A DNA stretch of 64,000 nt. Source: Cantharellus purpuraceus (Eukaryota > Basidiomycota > Agaricomycetes > Cantharellales > Hydnaceae). Position 1 is the stretch's first letter. Each line of letters begins with the position of its first letter. Positions 43,813-54,105 of this stretch are shown here, one piece after another. Where the stretch lies: positions 2,356,001-2,420,000 of the forward strand of contig JALBUN010000023.1 in assembly GCA_025174535.1 (NCBI GenBank). The letters run 5' to 3'. The notes below the pieces were generated by a model. That model did not search any database. It saw only the letters and a list, made by a program, of their open reading frames with translations, and had not been told where the DNA came from. A program made the translations under genes and the position numbers.

Positions 43813-45779
43813 ATGAAAATCCACTCAGTAGACACTGGATACCCTCTAGCCGTGGATGCACTCCTCGATAGTGGTGCTACAGGAATGTTCATTGATGCAG
43901 AATATGTCAAAGCAGAGAAACTTCGAACACGCCCTCTACCACATGCCATACCTGTTTATAACATTGATGGGACCCCAAATGAAGCAGGTTCAATCAAGGA
44001 AGAAGTCGATCTCATCTGCACATATGGGACCCATACCGAACGTGCCACATTTTCAGTCACAAGCCTGGGAACCTTTGGCATAATTGTTGGGCACACCTGG
44101 CTTGTGAAGCACAACCCAGAGGTAGACTGGCATACAGGAAAGGTACAGATGACTTGCTGCCCTGATTCATGTGGAGAAGTACCAGAACACAAAGAGCATT
44201 TGCTTGGTACAACTCCTTCAAATGGCAAGAACTCACACAGGCAACCCCAATATGAGGGAGACCGAACATTTGTTATCTTTGTAGAAGAAGACTTGGAGAA
44301 TATCTATGCTGGTTCAACAGTTTCTCAACAGCTCACACAGAAGGCTGCAGAATCTACTCCAGTCAAAACCTTTGAGGAGATTGTCCCAAAGGCGTACTGG
44401 GGATTTAAGGATGTTTTTGCAAAGGAGTCCTTTGACCAACTTCCACCTCGAAAACTGTGGGACCACGCTATTGAACTCACTCCAGGAGTGCAACCCTTCA
44501 GCACAAAGGTCTATCCAATGTCCCCAAATGAGCAGAAGGAGTTGGATGCATTCCTTGAGGAGAACCTACAGAATCATCGTATACATCCTTCCAAGTCACC
44601 CATGGCATCCCCTGTCTTTTTTGTGAAGAAGAAGATGGTAATCTTCGTTTTGTGCAAGACTACCGCAAGCTGAATGATATCACAATCAAGAACGCCTACC
44701 CACTACCCCTGGTACCAGACATCATGAATAAAATTGCCACAGCCAATGCCAAGTACTTTACCAAGCTTGACATCCGATGGGGATATAACAATGTGCGTAT
44801 TAAAGAGGGCAATGAGTGGAAGGCAGCCTTTTGAACCAATCGTGGTCTATTTGAACCCCTGGTCATGTTCTTTGGTCTCACAGACAGCCCAGCAACCTTT
44901 CAGACGATGATGAATGGCATTTTCAAGGAGCTCATTGATGATGGCACTATGGTAGTGTTCATGGATGACATCCTCATTTTCACTGAATCCCTAGAACAAC
45001 ACCACACGATCGTGCAATCTGTCCTTGAAATTCTTCAGGCCAACCACCTGTACCTCAAACCAGAGAAATGCCTTTTCTCGCAACAGAAGGTAGATTATCT
45101 TGGATTGATTCTCTCACAGGGACAGGTAGCTATGGACCCAGTTAAGGTGGCTGGAGTCAGAGACTGGCCCACACCACGCAATGTGACAGAAGTCAAATCC
45201 TTCCTGGGTTTCATCAATTTCTATCATCGCTTCATTGAGGACTTCTCACATATCGCAAAGCCTCTGAATCAGTTAACAAAGGCAGATACACAGTGGTCCT
45301 GGATACCTGATGGCCCAGAACAAGAAGCCTTTGATAAACTCAAGCAGCTTGTCACGTCAACTCCAATCCTTGTCCTCCCAGATCAAACCAAGCATTTTCG
45401 ACTAGAGACAGATGCTTCAGCATATGCAACAGGTGCTGTTCTATCTCAACTCTGTGACGATGAGAAATGGAGGCCGGTAGGTTTTGTATCCAAGAGCCTT
45501 TCAGATGCAGAGCGCAACTATGCCATCCATGATAAGGAATTGCTCTCAGTCATCCGTGGACTAGAAGAATGGCGCCACATCTTGGAAGGGACCAAATACA
45601 AGATTGAAATCCTTGACGACCATCAAAACCTCACATATTTCCGTACAGCTCAGAATCTCAATCATCGACAAGCTCGCTGGTCACTATACCTTTCTTGTTT
45701 TGACTTTGAACTGATCCACCATCCTGGACGACATTCAGCCAAACCTGATGCCCTCTCACAACGTGTAGATCATAAGCGG
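43813..45779 (+). pseudogene. Protease, reverse transcriptase and RNase H of gypsy A (decayed)
   Basis: The protease keeps LLDSGATGMFIDAEY. RT begins with [21 protein letters not shown] one-base frameshift follows VKKK near 44,635, and a TGA at about 44,832 interrupts KAAF. The RT active site appears as FMDDILIF, and the thumb and RNase H as LETDASAYATGAVLSQL and NYAIHDKELLSVIRGLEEWR. The RNase H end (PDALSQRVDHKR) is split by LTR C2 and continues GEEDNQNQV at about 47,198. Confidence 0.9.
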
Positions 45780-47195
45780 TGACGAGCCAGGACGCATCGA
45801 GGACGCATATCGAACCACTCTGACAGTCCAACTCCGCCAGCGTCTTTTCGTATCAACTTTTAAATAGCGCCGCAACTCCCTATCCACCTCAGTCTCTAAT
45901 TCGAGCCATCGATCGTCACTCTTGTTTCATCGCCATCGATCATTATCAGCCTTCTATTCACACCGATCCTTTCATCATCATTCACATGGCTTCCCATTCT
46001 ATTCCCCTCTCCAACATCACTTCTAATAATACGTCACACTGGTCTCTGGACACAGAGGACTATCAAAAATACGCCGAGCTCCATGGGCATGTTAAGCCAC
46101 CTCCACGTGTCAAAATACTTCCAAAACTCTTTCAACATCCAAGATCCCCACCATGTCTCTCTTATGCCATTGGCGATCCCATATTCTTTCACAATTCCGT
46201 TGAACCATATACATTCCTCGACATTTCACCTCTATATCGTAACACGGATAGAAGAGTCGAACGTGAGGTAGAATTTCAGTCGCCATTGCCGACCTATCCT
46301 CCCACTTCAATCCGACTCAGGTTACATCGTGTCAGGCAAAGGGACCAAATACTCTTGGAGCGGGATACCATATGGAGACGGATCACTAAGACAATAAGGA
46401 GTATTTGTTGTGGATGCTGACGGAAGTCCTCATGTGACTCAGGGTCAATTAACCTTCGGAGCCGTAGGAAAGATGGTATTGGTGGACGTTTCTATTGTTC
46501 TTTTATATGACTCACCCCTGTTTCATCTTTTTAATTCATTCATACACGACTTACTCATCCTTGTTCTATTTTTGGTTCTTTTATTACTCATCGCCCCCTA
46601 TTCTTACAAAGATTACCCCTATCTGTCATTTCATTTCTCCATGATTTCCCCTTTAGTAGTTCAACTTCACACGCTTCGTCAGCTGGCTTGATCAGCATTT
46701 CTTGCATCATATCGCATCATTTGCTCCTCATATTGTGTCGTTGTCCCCTGGGGATTTGTATATAAAAGGGCGCTAGTCTTCGCCTTTGGAATCAATCAAC
46801 AAGTTTTCAGCCAACGCTCTAAAGTCAAAGTCCACGCTCTAAGTCTACGCTCTACGCTCTACATCACAATCCATCATCTCTACACTGAGGTAAAACACCT
46901 TGGTTCAACGATCAGATTTCCCTCCGCCACCGAGAGGTTGATTCTCCTGAAACCAGCTTTCGCGTACCTCCCAACCGGGCTCCGCATTGTCATCCAGTCA
47001 CAGAGCACGATCAGCCATCGGGACCGACCTTTTGCTCCCATCCTCATCCAACCACAGAGCACTATCCCACTTCCCTGTTACGTACTCCTCGCCCTGATTG
47101 ATCTTTGGAGTGCTGAACAACTGCGTTACACACCGTCTGCTTGCTAGGACCGTTGCGCGCAGGCTTATAGGATCTATTCCTTAAGCGAACCGACA
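45780..47195 (+). mobile_element. Solo LTR C2 (1,416 bp) inside RNase H, TSD GCGG
   Basis: TGACGAGCC...ACCGACA, with GCGG on both sides (45,776-45,779 and 47,196-47,199). A G-run makes the exact TSD length ambiguous (4-5 bp). The interrupted codons (HKR|GEED) rejoin in frame, so the borders are sound. It carries an intact 144-codon ORF and the same TATATAAAAGG box as C1. It lacks the 41-bp inverted flank found beside C1. Confidence 0.85.
45986..46420 (+). CDS. LTR-encoded accessory protein, copy C2 (144 aa), unidentified
   Basis: Uninterrupted ORF identical in length to the C1 copy. It has W19, PPP at 38-40, Y60-A-I-G-D-P, W130 and the SICCGC end. Differences from C1 include R41 for C, H51 for R and T for M near residue 85. 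Most base differences between copies change the amino acid, so the pair does not show purifying selection since they separated; yet neither copy has a stop or frameshift. Function unknown. Confidence 0.55.
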   Translation: MASHSIPLSNITSNNTSHWSLDTEDYQKYAELHGHVKPPPRVKILPKLFQHPRSPPCLSYAIGDPIFFHNSVEPYTFLDISPLYRNTDRRVEREVEFQSPLPTYPPTSIRLRLHRVRQRDQILLERDTIWRRITKTIRSICCGC

Positions 47196-47199
47196 GCGG

Positions 47200-48897
47200 G
47201 GGGAGGAAGATAACCAGAACCAGGTTCTTCTTGGCCCTGAGCTGTTCCACATCGATGCAACATCCACCTATCCAGGACCAGAAGCTCAAATGATCACAGG
47301 AGAAGGAGACATATTCCTGGAACGTGTGCAGAACTGCACCAACAGAGATGAAAAGGTTGTAAAGGCTCTTAAGGAACTTGGTCCCTCTTGGAATTTATGA
47401 GGACAGGAATGGACCGAGGAGAATGGACTCGTCCTCTATCGTGGCAAGGTATATGTCCCTCTCATGACATTGTAAGGGCACACCATGATACTCACATTAC
47501 AGGTCACCCTGGTCGCTGGAGAACAACAGAATTTGTATCCCACAGCTACTGGTGGCCTGGATTTGGACGATACATTGCCAAATATGTCAAGGGATGTAAC
47601 CTCTGCAATCGGACAAAAACTTTCCCTGCTCCTCCTATGGGTAAACTCCCTTTAATCGTGTCCCAGATTGGAGGTGGCAAGTGATATCTGTTGACCTTAT
47701 TGTAGAATTACCCATCAGCCATGGCTATGATGCACTCCTTGTCGTTGTGGACCGTCTTTCCAAACGAGCACATGTTATCCCTACCACCTCTGACATCAAC
47801 TCCATAGGAGTTGCACAACTTTTCCGAGACCATGTGTGGAAACACCACAGCCTTCCTGAGGAGATCATCAGTGACTGTGGCACCCAGTTTGTCTCTCAAT
47901 TTATGCGTGAGCTCAATAAGCTTTTGGGGATCAAGGTTGCAGCATCCACAGCATATCATCCACAAACCGATGGTCAGACGGAAAGGGTCAATCAAGAAAT
48001 TGAACAATACTTGAGGCTTTTCGTCAATCAGCGCCAGGATGACTGGATTGAGTGGGTTCCTCTTGCCAAATTCACATACAACAACTGCATCCACTCCTCC
48101 ACGCAATCAACCCCCTTCATGCTCGATACAGGCCAACACCCAAGGCTTGGGCTAGAGCCAATCCAAGAGACATGACTTGAAGCACTGGAAGAATTCACTG
48201 AGCGTATGGAGACAGCCACCACTGAGGCTCGCTCCGCCCTGGAAAAGGCAGCAGATGATATGGCACGATTCTATGATGCCCATCGGCAAGCAGCCCCAGT
48301 ATACAAACTTGGTGACAAGGTCTGGCTCAATGCACAAAATATCACCACTACCCGTCCAACCAAGAAACTTGATCACAAATGGTTAGGACCATATGTGATT
48401 AATAAGGTGGTCTCATGAAATGCCTATGGCCTACGACTTCCCCCAATCTTTGGCCACACTCATCCAGTGTTCTCTGTTGTCTTACTCTGTCCTTATGAAA
48501 AGGATCCCATCCCTGAACGCCAGTCATCTCCTCCACCACCTCCAGTCATTTGAGATGGAGTACAGGAATATGAAGTTGAGAAGATCCTTGACAGCAGAGT
48601 TTTCTGAGGAAGACTGGAATACCTGGTGCGTTGGAAGGGCTATGGAGCTGCTGACGACCTCTGGATCCCAGCTAAGGATGCCAGTGGGGATAGAAGGTGC
48701 ATTGCAGACTTCTATCGGGAAAATCCTGAAGCCCCAAGGCGTATTTCGGCAGCCACCTATGTGGCTCTTCCCTTCAGATGCTTTGAGAACTTCACAGAAC
48801 CTCCCAAACAGGTCCTCTTTGATTGGACAGCTGGCAGGAACCCAACACGTGGTATTGGACACATTTCAGAGCCGCAGAATAGGCACAGTGAAGCTTA
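47200..48897 (+). pseudogene. Integrase and chromodomain of gypsy A (decayed)
   Basis: The HHCC zinc finger is HHDTHITGHPGRWRTTEF ... YVKGCNLCNRTK. The catalytic core has SVDLIVELP, EEIISDCGTQFVSQFM and AYHPQTDGQTERVNQEIEQY, so all three acidic residues remain; the Arg usually after the second Asp is Cys. A C-terminal chromodomain is readable (QEYEVEKILDSRV, LEYLVRWKGYGAADDLWIP), which marks the chromovirus clade. TGA or other stops occur before EALEEF, after VINKVVS, before DGVQEY and inside the chromodomain, so no intact protein is made. Confidence 0.88.
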
Positions 48898-49004
48898 GCG
48901 CTCACCAAATTCATCCATGCCGAAATTCTACTAACTGTATATAAGCCAGTGAATCCACTTCCCCTTCCTCAGTAAAACCATCATCGTTCACTACCCAACC
49001 CACC

Positions 49005-49442
49005 ATGCCTTACCAGTCTGAATCCACCCCTCTATGCTCACTCCGTTCCTACCCATCAATCACTTGGTCAGTTGACTCAAGGGATACTGCACGTGCTGTA
49101 GAGGATTATAACCTCCCATCTCCACCTCCACAAGTTCATTTCCCCTTCTGGCATCGTAATCCATCAAGACGCCAGACATACTACATCGGGGACCCTCTAT
49201 TCATCGGCAACTATGACATACCATACGCCTTCCAAGGGCTCGCCGGTAAAGTCACCTATGAGGGAGGGGAGATGATACTTGGAGCAGTTTTCAGCATGAA
49301 CGATCCCATATCCCCTGGAGAGTTCACCATCCCACTTTACCCCAAGGCAGAGAAGAGTCACCATCAACACTCATCATGGGCTCTACTTTGGCAGAGAGTG
49401 AGAAGGGACCTTGCAGAGTGCTTCAGGGTGTGTCTCTCTTGA
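49005..49442 (+). CDS. Accessory protein 3' of pol in gypsy A (145 aa), unidentified
   Basis: The only undamaged ORF of element A. It opens MPYQSESTPLCSLRSYPS, with W21-S-V-D, PPP at 40-42, Y59-Y-I-G-D-P-L-F, P-Y-A-F at 73-76, W129 and a C-terminal ECFRVCLS. Spacing of these landmarks matches the 144-aa ORF of LTR C within one to two residues, so the two are homologous despite low overall identity. It begins about 105 bp after the chromodomain frame ends and stops about 55 bp before the 3' LTR. A TATA-like GTATATAAGCC at about 48,937 may drive it separately. Confidence 0.6.
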   Translation: MPYQSESTPLCSLRSYPSITWSVDSRDTARAVEDYNLPSPPPQVHFPFWHRNPSRRQTYYIGDPLFIGNYDIPYAFQGLAGKVTYEGGEMILGAVFSMNDPISPGEFTIPLYPKAEKSHHQHSSWALLWQRVRRDLAECFRVCLS

Positions 49443-49495
49443 GATGGATGGGACGATAGTGCATATCGAGACGACATGCATTAAGAGGGAGGTGA

Positions 49496-50104
49496 TGTCA
49501 GGGTTCAAATAAGTCATATTCTATTTTTAGTATTTTCTCTTGACACCCCTATCAGCACAGCCTGTCAGGGTGCGTCTCCCCTATTTCATTGCCCCTATCA
49601 CTTCCCCTATCCTTCCTCCCCTATCTTGGTTCTCCTATCCATCTCCATCATTTAGTATAAAGACTCGCCTTGGTGCAGTGTGATCCCCTCAGCTTGATCT
49701 CTGAGGATATCCGCTGTACCAGGTAAGTCCCATGTATTTATCAGAAACAGCTGTATAGACTGAGGATATCTGCTGTACCAGCTGGCATTATTTCTTATTG
49801 GCTCTCACTTATTGAGTATCTTGTTGTTGTGGCCTCATCATCAGCGTCGCCCTCACACTGTCAGGGTGCATCTCCCCTATTTCATTGCCCCTATCACTTC
49901 CCCTATCCTTCCTCCCTATTATTCCCCTATCTTGGTTCTCCTATCTGTCTCCATCATTTAGTATAAAGACTCGCCTTGGTGCAGTGTGATCCCCTCAGCT
50001 TGATCTCTGAGGATATCCGCTGTACCAGCTGGCATTATCTCTTATCAGCTCTCATCTATTGAGTATCTTGTTGTTGTGGCCTCGTCATCAGCGTCGCCCT
50101 CACA
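49496..50104 (+). repeat. 3' LTR of gypsy A with an extra partial LTR copy
   Basis: The full LTR is 49,496-49,857. It carries a ~58-bp insertion, relative to the 5' LTR, that repeats the GAGGATATCYGCTGTACCAG block. It is followed directly by a second LTR copy lacking the first ~70 bp (49,858-50,104), again ending CGCCCTCACA before the TSD. Unequal recombination between LTRs is the likely cause. Confidence 0.8.
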
Positions 50105-50109
50105 CCCAG

Positions 50110-50353
50110 TGAGGAATCTCCAAGGCCGATGGCCTTACATGAGTATGTCTGAGTCCAATGGGGATGGGTGTCTGGGTTCCTATGGTGATGCTGATGCATC
50201 AACAAAGCTGGAGCTGGATGGGCAGAAATAGTGGTGATGATTGGATGGACTAATGGAGATGTGACAATTTCCAAATGGAGTATAGATCTCATATGTGTGG
50301 GGATCTGGGTGGATCAGATGGGGATCTGGGCATTAATGAATGTGATCATAACA
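50110..50353 (-). mobile_element. Inverted LTR B2, right half
   Basis: Continues B2 after gypsy A and ends in CATAACA, the reverse complement of the B1 5' end. The base pairs bordering the whole B2 (TATAC on the left, TGGGT on the right) do not match, so no TSD is seen. Confidence 0.75.
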
Positions 50354-50367
50354 TGGGTTCCAAAACA

Positions 50368-50744
50368 AGATAGGAGATGATAGTAAATACTACTAATGTA
50401 GGCAACTATGTACTTTCATGTACCTCCATTACTCATTGAGGCAATCTCAGGAGCTATTCATATTTTTCAAACTGCCAAAAAAAGGGGCTCATATATGAAA
50501 CCAAAGCTAAAGCTTTGGTAATGATTCTGAGGGCTTGGGAGCTGTAGTCAGAGTTGTGTAGGGTTTGGTGACTCTGGGCCCTTACATTAAATGACACATC
50601 TCACTGAACAAACCTTCTTAGCCACATACAACTTCACACACAATGACAAACCCAAAAATCAAGGGTGTATAATGCATGCTGACATCTTGCTGTACAAGTT
50701 ACCTTTGAAATGGTAGGGTGGGCATGAAAGGTGCATGAGTGGAT
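50368..50744. other. Unassigned remnant at the right end of the island
   Basis: About 380 bp of AT-rich sequence without an ORF or recognised repeat, between a D-type LTR terminus and the right copy of the duplicated Zn2Cys6 segment. Confidence 0.4.
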
Positions 50745-50946
50745 GATCATGCAGGAGAAAGAAGGTTGGAGACCCCAAAGTGAGATGGAGATATGAATAA
50801 GGGAAGTCATGTACGATATTCCTAGCATATAAACGAGATGTTACAAAATGCTGTTTGTTGTTATGTTGACTTCAAGGCTGAGGTTGCTTGGCTAGTTGTA
50901 GACTCCGAGAATACACTTATGTACCACAGACTATAGTGTACATCAG
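50745..50946 (+). repeat. Right copy of the duplicated Zn2Cys6 3' segment
   Basis: Same orientation as 34,586-34,790. Differences are mostly transitions (for example GTCGTG to GTCATG, TTCCCAGC to TTCCTAGC) plus small indels. It includes codons for the end of the Zn2Cys6 protein but no upstream coding sequence, so it is not a gene. Confidence 0.8.
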
Positions 50947-51082
50947 TACAATCAATTGCTCTACTTGGAAAACTTGCAAAGCGCGTAAGACTAACGAATA
51001 GTCCAAATTGGGTTCAGGTTATGCCGGCCCATCAATGACTTCGGAGGATTACGTCAGTCAGCTCTGAGGGTAGGCTTTGATC

Positions 51083-52651
51083 ATGGCTCACTCTCCTGAA
51101 TCCAGGGCATCACAGCACCATAGCTATGGGCAAGCACATCTCTCCAGGTCTTCATATCCTTCATTTTTGTCTCTGCCGGAAACGTTGCAGTTGCATCTGG
51201 GCTTTTTAGTACGGGGACTCATGGACGCCTCGCGGTGGGACATCACCATAAAGACGGTGTACTCGTGAGTGCCTACACCGGTGTCAAATGCCAGATCGGA
51301 GTGAACAGACTTATAGAGACACAGAGATACGGTCTCATGGTTCGTTCCCGCTTCAGTCAGAGACGTCCACATCAGTTCCAACCTAGCCCATTTATGATTT
51401 TTCGTCACAGTTCTCAAGTCTTTAATCCTAAACGGATTATCACTTGTCAGTATCTATACCTTTGATTATCTGCTGCTGCCGCTTGCTACGCATGGGCGGA
51501 TCCATCGTAATGTCGGATGGTTGTACCGAGTCTTGTGGTTGATTCCACTGGCCGCCACTTCGCTCTACCTCAACGTGCGTATTGTAAATATGTGCCCTCA
51601 TGATACTATGAGAATATTACGCCACAACAGGGCAGTTGGGCGGGCGTGGTTGCGAAACGTAGTTATACTCTCCAACATGGAAAGCGTTCAACGGTTCCTG
51701 CAGCAACTTACGCCGGGTCAGCTTGTTATTATCTTGTTCTATATCGCGGCGCTGATCCAGTGATTAAATCTACTGTATTAGAGTACTTACTGCGCTCGCG
51801 AGTTCAGCCTACCGTGTGGTGATGATCATTACGTCGATTATTCTCACAAACACCTTTTCATATGTACCGGTGATTGGGCCATTCCTAGGATTCGCGTTTC
51901 TATGTTGGGTGAACGCGTAAGTTCCCCCCTTGGAAATCCCCTTTTGATCGTCATTTTAATAGGGCTCACTTGTAGGTACTACTGCTTCGAGTGCGTCCCG
52001 TCCCCCTTCAGAAACTCCAAAGTTGACGCAGAGTCTAGGTTCACATGGATTGCACAAGGTTTGTCCCTTGCTCAAAGAGTTCGGTTTCTCGAGGAACGTT
52101 GGGCATACTACTTTTCGTTCGGTAAGTGCTTTTCCAGATGGCCAGTGTTAGCTTCTCCATACCGCTAGACAGGCCTACCTTCAGCGACACTTTGTGCTTT
52201 TTTCCCGGGCCTAGCAGGTGCTGCTGCTTTCGCCCTCGTGCTCCCTTATGTATGTCCCAGGTTTTCTCAAATGGTAAGCTGGATGATTGAACTAATGCAC
52301 AACAAGTACATCATCCAAGCTACCAGTGCACACCCGGTACCTAGACACCCTTACACCCCCGTTTCACCATCCCGAGAAATAGGAGGACAGGTTCAGAGTC
52401 CACGCACAATCTTGTACCCCTCGCCTTTCATCCCCATTCGTATTCCAGTCTTCGATGTGGTCATCGCCATAGATAACTTCGTCGTTCACTTGCTGAGTGT
52501 TGGTTCTTCATCAGGCTCACGCATCCGGAAAACTTTGAAGGAGAACACAGAGAGTCGTCAGTTGTCTGGTGATCCTGATGTTGCTGCCAATGCAGAGGAG
52601 GGGAATCTTTACAGGATGCGAAGGACAAGGACGACTCGAAAACTGGACTAG
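51083..52651 (+). CDS. EI24-domain membrane protein
   Basis: The ATG at 51083 opens MAHSPESRASQHHSYGQ. Assembled exons give SLPETLQLHLGFLVRGLMDA, DYLLLPLATHGRIHRNVGWL, YRVLWLIPLAATSLYLN, MIITSIILTNTFSYVPVIGP, CWVNAYYCFECV, FTWIAQGLSLAQRVRFLEER and WAYYFSFGLPSATLCAFFPG. A polar tail (ending RMRRTRTTRKLD) follows. Several hydrophobic spans and the YCFE / LEERW motifs match the EI24 (etoposide-induced 2.4/CysZ-like) family. Mammalian EI24 is an ER protein linked to autophagy and apoptosis; the fungal role is not settled. Some middle exons (51,270-51,470 and 51,570-51,850) are placed approximately. Confidence 0.75.
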
Positions 52652-52888
52652 CACTGATCCCATCTCTCGATCAGAACGTTGTTTCATGACAGCTTGAATG
52701 TATGGTTGATGAAAAAAATCCCCGACTGTCTCTGATAATAAGATACTGGACGTGAACATAAGTAAAGGGACGCAAATTTCACGTGTTCAAAGCACGAGTT
52801 GCATCCCGTTATGGGTGAGATACGTTTGACAGCGTCGGAGTCGCGGAGTCACGGCGTTCTAATATGGAAATACTGATGGTAGGCAGTC

Positions 52889-53949
52889 ATGCCAAAAATT
52901 CCAATCTACGTTTCGAATCATAAAGCCTACGTGTGGACGGTTCAAGGTATTTTTAGGTGGATATTCATTCTCTTTGACTGACGGGTTTGTTTAGATGTAG
53001 CCGAGCTTCGTTCAAAGCACAGAATCTGTGGAACATTGTCTGGAACCTTGCCTCATCTAACGCAACAAAACTTTTTCTTGGGGTTGCCATTGCTCTTGAT
53101 GCCGGAAGAAGTTGTGCTGCTGGTGGAAAATGGCATGTGTCTGTATTAAAGAGTGTCGTTTTTAGACTGAGCGTATCGTGTAGAAGTAGCCGTGCTCGTG
53201 GATGACTCAACAGCTATTCGAGAGCCTTCATCAAGCGAGCTGGCGGAATGGGATGATGGCCGGAGGCAGCAAGTTGCGCAGCAGATATCCCTCTGGCATG
53301 AGCGAGAAAGAGCGAGGCAGGCGCTGGAAAGCACACAGCGCAAAGGCAAGGGTCGGATGAGTGAGGAGGCCGTTCAGAAACGAAAGGAGCGACAAGAGCG
53401 TAGGGCTCGTGAATCGACCTCTGGATCGGTCATTGATGGCGAAGATGTTCCCAAGACCCTCGCCCTTGACGTCCAGACGCAGCCTATCTACACTATTCAT
53501 ATACCATCTACATCATTAGCCTACCCCTGGTATCAGCCATCAATCCACGAGTCTCTCCACTCGGCAGCAGATGCTGGATTGTGGACATATCCGAGGACCC
53601 CTGAAGAGACTGCGTCGTGTCGTGTTTTCCGAGACCTTTGGGAGAAAGGGCATTTCTTGGGCAGCGGCCTCAAATTCGGGGGAGATTTTCTTGTTTACCC
53701 AGGTCAGTATTTACCCTCGCCCCCCGATGTTCTGGAAAGCTTAGGAACGTCGCAGGCGATCCATTGCGCTATCATTCTCATTTTGTGGCATCCGTGTTAC
53801 TATCGCCTGCTTCGCCCATTCGACCCATGGAGATCGTGGCGCATGGACGCTTGGGAACAGCTACAAAAAAGGCGCATCTCCTTTGCAGTTGGGATGATAC
53901 CAAGAAAGAAGTGTTATATTTTTCTATCGAGTGGGCGGGATTTGGTTGA
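52889..53949 (+). CDS. SEN34: tRNA-splicing endonuclease subunit SEN34
   Basis: Four exons. The N-terminus is MPKIPIYVSNHKAYVWTVQ, followed by DVAELRSKHRICGTLSGTL, LPLLLMPEEVVLLVEN and, after the second intron, EVAVLVDD. A charged coiled region (QQISLWHERERARQALE) leads to the catalytic domain with VFRDLWEKGHFLGSGLKFGG, DFLVYPG|DPLRYHSHFVAS and HGRLGTATKKAHLLCSW. The Tyr, His and Lys of the family catalytic triad are present. It ends SIEWAGFG. The subunit cuts the 3' splice site of intron-containing tRNAs in a SEN2/SEN15/SEN54 complex. The second intron appears to use a GC donor (GCATGT). Confidence 0.9.
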
Positions 53950-54105
53950 TTCTGAATGTCATGTACTACTGGCAGCAATCTAGTATAACACACGTGACCT
54001 CCCAGATGTGCGTCTGGTGATGCTTCATCTCGAGGATCGCCACATGTACGTGCTATTGGATCTTCTTTTCACCGGCGGAGTTTGTTTCCACTTGTCGGCG
54101 TAGAT

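Larger units (their letters stand above)
42018..50104 (+). mobile_element. Near-complete Ty3/gypsy chromovirus-type element A, TSD CCCAG
   Basis: CCCAG precedes TG at 42,018 and follows CA at 50,104. Removing the element restores the inverted B2 LTR. Layout: 5' LTR 42,018-42,391; gag from 42,460; protease, RT and RNase H 43,813-45,779; LTR C2 insertion; integrase with chromodomain 47,200-48,900; an accessory ORF 49,005-49,442; a purine-rich tract (AAGAGGGAGGTGA) directly before the 3' LTR at 49,496. Excluding C2 it is about 6.7 kb. Stops and frameshifts in gag and pol make it non-autonomous. Confidence 0.92.

Noticed and set aside
39421..50367. A single full-length D element from the D2 start to the D-type terminus at 50,354-50,367
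   Set aside because: GGAGG on the left and AGATA on the right are not a target-site duplication, and the interval is explained by other elements.
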